Of a stretch of 64,000 nt of DNA, positions 57,099 to 64,000 are shown piece by piece. How positions within the stretch are numbered: the first letter of the stretch is position 1; each line of letters opens with the position of its first letter. Below the pieces are notes generated by a model. That model was not told where the DNA came from, ran no database searches, and worked only from the letters and a program-made list of their open reading frames with translations. The DNA comes from Gigaspora rosea (Eukaryota; Glomeromycota; Glomeromycetes; Diversisporales; Gigasporaceae), in NCBI GenBank assembly GCA_003550325.1, contig QKWP01000522.1, positions 1 through 64,000 of the forward strand, read 5' to 3'. The position numbers were made by a program, and so were the translations under genes.

Positions 57099-59456
57099 CA
57101 GCAAAAAAAATATGTGTAAACCTCTGCAAGTTTTTACGTAAGTATAAACTTGCAAAAATCTTATGATTAGTTTGAAGTATTACGTAAGTTTACGCTATAG
57201 CAGATATATACGTAATCTTACATAAATTATTGCCGTAATATTTCGAAAATTTTATGATACAATGTGAAATAAAAAAATGCTCCTTTGGGGGGTTGCAGGA
57301 TCGCAGGAGTAATATTTTCGCATATTTTGTGATGTTTTCGCATTGTTTCGCAACATTTTGCAAATTTTCGCAAATTTTCAAAATTTTAAAAAATAAATAA
57401 ATGATATACATATTCACACAATCATGCTTTTTTACAGAATTTTGCAATATTTTGCACAGATTCGCAATTTATTATAAAATTTTTATTTTTTTATTTATTA
57501 TTATTATATATTATATTTTACATTTATTAAATATATATTTTTAATTAATATTACATACTTTATTATATATTACGTATTATTTTTACATTATTACAAATAT
57601 TTTAAACTACTTTCGCACTTCGTCACATCTAATTCTATTTCTATATACAAAAAACTAGCCCTATACACTTATTTTCGCTCACCCTACAATTAACTATTAT
57701 TTTTGCTTCTTTGTTTTCTATCGTTTTTGAAAGTGTCAGAAGTAGTAGTTGGCATGCGCAAGGTTTCGAAAAGTTGTTGTTTTTCTCGCAAAGTGCCAAA
57801 ATAAAATAAAATAAAAAAAAATTTTAAAAATAAACCAAAAAAAACAAAAACAAAAAACATGAAACAAAAAAAAATAAAGCGAAACCTTGCAAGAACTTGC
57901 AAACTAGCAAAAACTTGCGAAAACTTGTGCACATTTCTCTAAAGAAGCGTTCTTGAAAATTTAAAAATTGCTAGGGGTGTGTTTTTGAAAGTGTCAGAAG
58001 TCGTAGTTGGTATGCGCAAGGTTTCGAAAAGTTGTTGTTTTTCTCGCAAAGTGTCGAAATAAAATAAATTAATAAAAAGATTTTAAAAATAAACCAAAAA
58101 AACAAAAACAAAAAGCACGAAATAAAAAAATAAATGAAATGAAACCTTGCAAGAACTTGCAAAAACTTGCAAAAACTTGCACATATTTTTCTAAAGAAGC
58201 ATTCTTGAAGATTTAGAAATTGCTGAGGGTGTGTTCTTGAAAGTGTTGAAAGTCGTAGTTTCCATGCGCAAGGTTTCGAAAAGTTGTTGTTTTTTTCACA
58301 AAGCATCGAAATAAAATAAATTAATAAAAAAATTTTAAAAATAAACCAAAAAAACAAAAACAAAAAGCATGAAATGAAAAAATAAATGAAACGAAACCTT
58401 GCAAGAACTTGTGAAAACTTGCAAAAACTTGCAAATACTTGCAAAAACTTGCAACCATTTCTCTAAAGAAGCGTTCTTGAAGATTTAGAAATTGCTGGTA
58501 TGTGTTCTTGAAAGTGTCGAAAGTCATAGTTGGTATGCGCAATGTTTTGAAATTGTTTGTTTTTCTCGCAAAGTGCTGAAATAAAATAAATTAATAAAAA
58601 AATTTTAAATAAACCAAAAAACAAAAACAAAAACCATGAAACGAAAAAATAAATAAACGAAATCTTGCAAGAACTTGCAAAAACTTGCAAAACCTTGCGA
58701 ATGCTTGTGAAAACTTGCGCCAATTTCTTATTCTTAAAAATTTAGAAATTGCTGAGGTGTGTTCTTAAAAGTGTTAGAAGTCGTAGTTGGCATGCGCAAG
58801 GTTTCGAAAAGTTGGTTGTTTTTCTTGTAAAGTGCCAAAATAAAAATAAAATAAAAAAATTAAATAAAAATAAATAAAAAAAACAACCGAAAACAAAAAA
58901 ACAAATGAAAACAAAAAAGCGAACGAGAACAAAAAATGAATAACAAAAAAGTGAAAAAACAAAATAGAAGATCTAATTATAAACAAAAGATCTAATCTGA
59001 TCTTGTAGTACAGAATTTGAACTTCATTAAACTATTCCGAACTATTTTGAAAAATTAGTCCAATGCGCGATCCAGGTTACAGATCTATTAATTTTTCAGC
59101 TTGTTTTCTGGTTCTAAAATATTTCGAAAGGGTTTGAATATTTATGTAAGAAATTTAGTGTAAATATACGATTTCTTACAGTTCATAAAAAAATTGTAAA
59201 AAATTTAGCATAAATTTTCGCAAGTTTTTACAATATATAAGAAAATCATAAACTTACATAAAAGGTTTAGTGTAAAACTATGCAAGTTTTACAGTGCATA
59301 AGAAAATCATAAACTTACATAAAATTTTTATGTAAATTTACGATTTTCTTACACATTGTAAGACTTACATAGTATTACGCTAAATTTTATGTAACTTTAT
59401 GATTTTCTTATATACCGTAAAAACTTGCGCAAGTTTACGCATATATATTTTTGCTG
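57099..59456. mobile_element. 2.36-kb inverted-repeat element with tandem-repeat core
   Basis: The left end CAGCAAAAAAAATATGTGTA continues with AAGTTTTTACGTAAG. The right end is the mirror, CTTGCGCAAGTTTACGCATA followed by TATATTTTTGCTG. GTAAGTTTACG/CGTAAACTTAC words multiply inside both ends, especially at 59150-59450. The CAG tip recalls hAT elements, but the flanking 8-mers do not match. The core is an array of five ~260-bp repeats and no transposase is present. Confidence 0.72.
57725..58985. repeat. Five tandem ~260-bp repeats
   Basis: The anchor ATGCGCAAGGTTTCGAAAAG recurs at about 57754, 58012, 58264, 58535 and 58792 (spacing 252-271 bp). Each unit continues with GTTGTTTTTCTCGCAAAGTG, an A-rich stretch, then several AACTTGCAAA copies and TCTAAAGAAGCGTTCTTGAA. 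Minus-strand frames across it are Phe-rich artefacts of the A-rich tract. Confidence 0.93.
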
Positions 59457-60317
59457 ATATTATACAAATATACTACAACTCTAACAATAATCTCTTTTTA
59501 TTACATCAAACTTCTTTATCAAAAACTACAACATAAAGTATAAACCCTTCAGATTTAGGTTTCATACAACTACTACCTTATACTCTTCCATTTTAAAAAC
59601 TCTTTCTTTATTTAATCTCCCCTACAACCAAACTAGCAAACTCAAAAATCCAGTATACATTCAAATAGATTACAAAGAAATTCTTGCTCTAATTCATATA
59701 TTCAATTTTACTATTGCTACAACTTCCTCTCAATCTATACCACAAAGTTCATATTCCTATACAAGAGATACAACTTATACACTATTAACCAATCATACTA
59801 TTTACCAACATCAACTCACTAGTCTTCTAACACTCATTCAAAATCTAGCTTTACAAAATCTTCACTTTTATACAGATACTCCAATTCAAAATCTACAATC
59901 TTCAAATATCAAATCTGGTATTGGCTGGATTTGTAAAACCAATACCTTTATTAAATTCAATGCAGCTACTACTCCATATCCAGATTTAACATGAACTAAA
60001 CTTGAAGCAATTATCTTCTTTCTCCTTACAATTCCTAATAATACTCATATAAATATCCATCTAGATAACAATTCTGCAATCAAAAACCTAAAACAAATAC
60101 ACTTTTCTAAAACTATACAAACAAAAATTGGGATATTATATCTATCATTAATCAAATTAAATCTATCAAAAACATTTTGTTTATTCTACACAAAGTCAAA
60201 TCACATTTTAATTTCTTTCATAACCAAGCAGACCTACTTGCAAAACATGGAACTAACAAACCAATACTTAAAATTATTTATAATTTTCTAAATCTACCAA
60301 TCTATTTTATGTAAAAC

Positions 60318-60909
60318 ATTATTTTATAGGCCTTCGCATAGGCGGGTAGGCCCATGGGTACCCACGGGTAGTACCTTGAAGCCCGGGCTAGGGTACTGAT
60401 TTCTAAGCCCTAGGGTAAGGGTAAGGGCTTAAATGTGAGACCCTTATACAAACGGGTAGGGCTAGGGTATTACCCGTTATCCTACCCCGGGTACCCATTA
60501 GTATATAGATGTTATATTCGCATGACATTCTAAGCTTTATTAAGGCTCCAGACTACGTAATAATAAATTAATTTTATTTTATAATATATATGTACTATAT
60601 TAATTCTAAACCCAATATACGTACATACGTATGCGTAACAATAACACCAAGAATGAAACGTTGGGGTGGTTTGTCAAATAAGTAAATTATATGCGTCACT
60701 GTTTACTTTTTTGGCGATTTTTCTTGGCAGTCTTTTTTATTTCAATGTACTACCATACTGCCATAATTATTAAGAAAAGATCGTTTTTTTTATACAAAAA
60801 AAAACCTTTTAAAAAATTTTATATAATACCCGTACGTATAAAGCTTTGATATACTACCAGAATAAAATGTCTGCACATTGTAGTAAAACTGAATTAAGCT
60901 ATTGATAAA
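60318..60909. repeat. GC-rich GGGTA/TACCC patch and spacer
   Basis: At 60330-60500 the words GGGTA, GGGTAGG, TACCC and CCCGGG alternate densely in both orientations (GGCGGGTAGGCCCATGGG, CCGTTATCCTACCCCGGG). It looks like another short inverted-motif element, but exact ends could not be fixed. The rest to 60909 is AT-rich spacer. Confidence 0.55.
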
Positions 60910-61061
60910 ACAAATTTAGTGGTTTTGGGTCAACATCCTGATAAACAGAATCCTGACAGGATCAAATCCCGACAGGATTGGCTCAATGTTGGCTAGAATT
61001 TTGACCTTATTGGGATCCTTATTTTTGGGATTTTGACCCAAACCCAAATTTAGCTTATCTC
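60910..61061. mobile_element. ~150-bp inverted-repeat element with ATCCTGACAGGAT motifs
   Basis: The left end TTTTGGGTCAACATCCTG is answered by GGGATTTTGACCCAAA at the right. AGAATCCTGACAGGATC and ATCCCGACAGGATT repeat inside. These words are related to the ATCCCGATGAACAGAATC repeats at the 3' ends of the duplicated membrane-protein genes. Confidence 0.65.
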
Positions 61062-61856
61062 CAATTTCTAATTTAATTAAGGTTTTAGACTTCCCGTACA
61101 TACCAGTTCAGTTTTCACTCTCAATAGCAATTATTTAGTATACACATGAATACTTCTATGCAAAGAATTAAAAATTCTTGAGATAAGCCAAAATTATTGT
61201 TATTAATAACAACTATTCATGTGTGTACTAAGATTTTGAATAAGCAATGCGCATGAGTTTTAACAAATAATTTGATATAACAGACATGTTTAAGAAAATT
61301 TATTTTTGTCTCAAAGAACACCTAATGCGCGTGTATTCTGAACAATACGCATATACTCAGACTATCGTGTAGATAGCGTTATTTCATGAGAATATGGTAA
61401 GTTTTGTCATTATTGAGAATGATAAATTTTACTTATCTCAATGAATTATCCTATACTGAGGTACAGATTCTAAAGTTTCTTTATCATGCATATGAGCGGA
61501 TTTGATTCATATGATGATAGGTTGTTAATAACAATCCATCATCATATGAATCAAATCCGCCCATATAGAGAACATGAATCGAAATTATATCATGCTACAA
61601 ATATAAATAGACTTTAAGGGTTTTAGATTTACTTTATGAATCGTCATTCTTTTTTGTTGGTTTGATCAATTCATTATTATAAACTTACTATTAAAACCAA
61701 TTAATAAAGCTAACTAATAAAAATCTATTAACGAACCTATTAACAAATCCGCTAATGAATATAAAACTTACTAAGCACTTACCACTAATTCATCATTAAT
61801 TTTTTTTTAAAAATTCTATTGTTAAATAAAATTTTTCTAAAAAAAAAGTTTATAAT
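61062..61856. other. Spacer upstream of the hAT relic
   Basis: AT-rich, with one clear hairpin (61489-61566). The segment 61640-61856 may be the 5' flank of the hAT gene, but no terminal inverted repeat was recognised. Confidence 0.45.
61489..61566. repeat. Hairpin, ~33-bp arms
   Basis: ATATGAGCGGATTTGATTCA on the left and TGAATCAAATCCGCCCATAT on the right pair with few mismatches. CATATGATGAT/ATCATCATATG extends the stem. Confidence 0.88.
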
Positions 61857-63270
61857 ATGGATGATTATGACCATAATGAAGCCAATACGGGTAACTATGA
61901 CCATAACGAAGATAATACAATAAGACCTGATGACTCTGCTTCTGCAATAGTTAGATCAGATACATCAGAATCAATTGTTACTGATCTGGCTAATTTACAA
62001 AAATATACATCCCCTGTCTGAGAGCATTATACTTTAATGACAAATGAACAAAAAGCTATATGTAATTACTGTAAAAGCAAACTTAGCCATAAAAAAGGCG
62101 CCGGAACATCCCACCTTCGACGTCATCTCAAATCATGTAGAATGTAGAAAGAAATCCACCAACACAATTAGATTTTAGTACATTCATTACACAACTATCA
62201 AAAGACTTATGTCGTAAAAATATAGTTGACATGATAATTAGAGATGAACTAAGTTTCCAGTTCGTGGAAAAGCAAGGATTTCTAAAATTTCTTAATGGAG
62301 TATTGCCTAATTTTACTATTAGTCCTGACACAGTAAAGCGAGATGTTATGAAAGCTTATGATAAAAGAAAGGTTTTTATTAAAAACGATCTTCAAAATGT
62401 AGATAGTAAAATCTCTTTAACCTGTGATATTTGGACCTCGGTTCAGCAACTTGGATATTTGGCGATTACAGCATATTTTATTAATAAAAACTAGAAACTT
62501 GTTTTTGTTTTACTATCATTTAAACTAATTTCATTTTCTCATTCTGGGTTAATATTGCTAATTGTATTAAAGTTGAAACGGATGAGCATTTAATTACTAA
62601 TAAGGTATAAATATCCGAAGTCATTACGTAGTGATAATTAGCCAATTATATATTTTTCTGATACTATACGATTATAATTAAAAATATATTTATTAATTCT
62701 TATTTTAATAAAATTTTCATTATTTATATTATAGTTACAAACTATTACGCTTGATAATGCAAGCTCGAATAATGTTGCAATTCATGAATTAGTCGATTAT
62801 ATCTCTCACGATTCGCTTATTAATATTAATGAAGAACTTTTCCATAACTGCTGTTTTGCTCATATTTTAAACCTCATTGTGAAAGATGGTTTAAAAAAGA
62901 TTTAGGAGCAATTAATAAGGTGCTTATATATTATCTAGCTTCTATTTAATAATTTTTTAATTAATTATTTAATTTTTTTAGATTCGCAACTGTGTTAAAG
63001 CAATACACTCAACTCCAAGGTGATGTCAAGCATATTTAGATATCTGCGAATATGAATCTGAAAATCCTATTATCCCATCATTAGATTGTGATACCCGTTG
63101 GAATTCTACATTCACAATGTTACGATCAGCAATAAAAATGAAGAATATGATTATTCGAATGGGAGATCGTGATCAAACTTTTCCTAATGTACTCGAAGAA
63201 AACGAATAGATAAAAGCAGATAATATTTGTACCATCTTAAAACCATTTTATGATTGTATGTTATTTATGT
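61857..63270 (+). pseudogene. hAT transposase relic with introns, 3' truncated
   Basis: From ATG 61857 an acidic leader leads to a BED zinc finger: SPV-stop-EHYT (the TGA at 62019 probably replaces Trp), then ICNYCKSKLSHKKGAGTSHL and RRHLKSC. After a frameshift near 62145 the frame runs FSTFITQLSKDLCRKNIVDM to ISLTCDIWTSVQQLGYLAIT (start of the catalytic core). Two introns with GT-AG ends fit at 62605-62734 and 62920-62981. Beyond them are ITLDNASSNNVAIHELVDY, CCFAHILNLIVKDGLKK, and LDCDTRWNSTFTMLRSAIKM. The RNase H-like core is thus readable, but the C-terminal dimerisation domain is missing and several stops remain. It is a different subfamily from the 42.8-47.2 kb element. Confidence 0.85.
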
Positions 63271-63502
63271 ATTTATTTAATATTATCGACATGGTTAAGA
63301 ATAGCAATATTTTAAAAAAATTTTTTTGCGAATACCCGAATATTCAAATACCTGATTAGTTTGGAGTAGGTGGAGGAGTTTCACTTTTATTTAACTCCAT
63401 CATGTAGCAATCATAAACTCTTCCGCCGTTTATTAGGGTTTCATCTCGCTATTGTTGATAATCATCTTTCTCGCTAGCTGTTTGCTTATGATTAACTGTC
63501 TG

Positions 63503-63678
63503 ATTTCAACTATATAATAGTAATTGTTTAACAATTACTATTATATAGTTGAAATCGAACTTCGATCAATGTTTTAAACTAATCACTGATTAGTTTAAAA
63601 TATTGATTACATTGATCGAAGCTCAATTTCAACTATATAATAGTAATTGTTAAACAATTACTATTACATAGTTGAAAT
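63503..63678. repeat. Hairpin repeated twice around a larger inverted repeat
   Basis: A 53-bp hairpin (ATTTCAACTATATAATAG ... CTATTATATAGTTGAAAT) lies at 63503-63555 and again at 63626-63678. Between them TTCGATCAATGTTTTAAAC pairs with TAAAATATTGATTACATTGATCGAA around CTAATCACTGATTAG. The whole block is a compound palindrome. Confidence 0.92.
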
Positions 63679-63816
63679 CGATCTTTGATCAATGTGATCA
63701 ATGTTCTACTTGCTCATAATGCTAAATATTCTTAACAAAATCAACCAGCATGTATGTCCCCTGCGTATACAACAAAATTAGCCCCCGAAGGTTTTAAACC
63801 CACAGGATTATTTTTT

Positions 63817-64000
63817 TGCTCTGAAAAAGAATATAAAGAATGAGAAAGTAGCGAATACTAAATTGCCTGTGCCTGTATTTGGCATATCTTTAATAGGTAT
63901 GTATGACTACACCTTACATACCCATTAAAGATACGCCAAATACAGGCAGGCACAGGCAATTTAGTATTCGCTACTTTCTCATTCTTTATTTTTCAGAGCA
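63817..64000. mobile_element. Large palindrome cut by the window end
   Basis: TGCTCTGAAAAAG at 63817 begins an arm that passes through AAAGTAGCGAATACTAAATT and ATATCTTTAATAGGTATGTA. After a short loop (~63909-63918) the inverted arm returns and ends TTTTTCAGAGCA at the last base. The arms of ~90 bp differ by small indels. It may continue beyond the window. Confidence 0.88.

Larger units (their letters stand above)
56490..60317 (+). pseudogene. Decayed non-LTR retrotransposon (LINE) with RNase H domain, split by an insertion
   Basis: The left part (56490-57098) gives broken coding such as GLTHIKSWLTKVWSPNL, IFYLSQLVKNNITL and YLHTNKPTKGHQLLWFF, a region I associate with LINE proteins between the reverse transcriptase and RNase H domains. 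The right part (about 59810-60317) holds an RNase H domain: HFYTDTPIQN (first Asp), KSGIGWICK, KLEAIIFFL (Glu), INIHLDNNSAIKNL (Asp), and after a frameshift HNQADLLAKHG (last Asp). An in-frame TGA replaces a codon before the Glu. All four catalytic acids are still readable although the gene is dead. No reverse transcriptase core (YADD) is visible. A 2.36-kb element at 57099-59456 lies between the parts. Confidence 0.72.

Noticed and set aside
57690..58986. Series of similar Phe/Leu/Ile-rich minus-strand frames
   Set aside because: They repeat because the underlying DNA is a 260-bp tandem array with an A-rich tract. Start and end points vary with small indels and no domain is present.
1..64000. 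tRNA, 5S rRNA and other structured RNA genes
   Set aside because: I scanned by eye for B-box-like GGTTCGANTCC words and cloverleaf arms and found none convincing. A covariance-model scan would be needed to exclude divergent ones.

Overview
This window looks like nuclear DNA from an AT-rich fungus, most probably an arbuscular mycorrhizal fungus (Glomeromycotina, Rhizophagus-like). That placement is inference. It rests on the very high A+T content, short GT-AG introns, and the gene families present: Sel1 repeats, an F-box/LRR relic, an exostosin-type glycosyltransferase, a fungal PLC-like phosphodiesterase, and a paired membrane-protein family I associate with these fungi. A very dense load of DNA transposons and a decayed LINE fit the same picture. 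There is no prokaryotic gene organisation, CRISPR array, rRNA or convincing tRNA.

Only four protein genes look intact. They are a secreted or GPI-anchored PI-PLC-X-type phosphodiesterase (7249-8376, +, 1 intron), a type II membrane GT47/exostosin-like glycosyltransferase (12375-13825, -, 1 intron), a six-exon membrane protein of unknown function (26900-28791, +), and the transposase of a complete pogo/Fot-type transposon (53344-54969, +, 2 introns). A second copy of the membrane-protein gene (37018-39044, +) has a 5-bp deletion that breaks its frame. Gene relics include a Sel1-repeat gene (15.7-15.9 kb, -), an F-box/LRR gene (32.5-34.1 kb, +), two hAT transposases (43.7-46.1 kb, -; 61.9-63.3 kb, +), and a LINE with an RNase H domain (56.5-60.3 kb, +).

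Most of the rest consists of transposable elements whose ends can be read directly. Several are hAT-like: terminal inverted repeats beginning CAG or TAG, and 8-bp target-site duplications that are perfect or nearly so. They lie at 17262-18339, 18634-19559 (with a second element nested at 18776-18981), 22675-23294, 25266-26227, 34170-36258 (containing the 846-base assembly gap), 42770-47176, 48666-49289 and 52191-52441. Many of them carry a private short motif repeated many times at both ends in opposite orientation, for example TTTCGGA, AAATGACC, AATCGAT, GGGTCA or TCCAAAT. These look like multiplied transposase-binding sites. Other elements have TA target duplications (21666-22055, 38183-38364, 52853-55668) or are fold-back structures (11640-11912, 41268-41575, 30699-31163, 63817-64000).

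Layout: 0-7 kb AT-rich spacer; 7-14 kb PLC and GT47 genes; 14-26 kb nested MITEs and relics; 26-39 kb the duplicated membrane-protein locus with an F-box/LRR relic and a gap-containing hAT element between the copies; 40-52 kb tandem repeats, an old hAT transposon and AT-rich low-complexity DNA; 53-56 kb an intact pogo/Fot element; 56-60 kb a LINE split by a 2.4-kb inverted-repeat element carrying five ~260-bp tandem repeats; 61-64 kb a hAT relic and palindromes. The host genes do not form a pathway with one another. What the window mainly records is a history of insertions that can be ordered in time.
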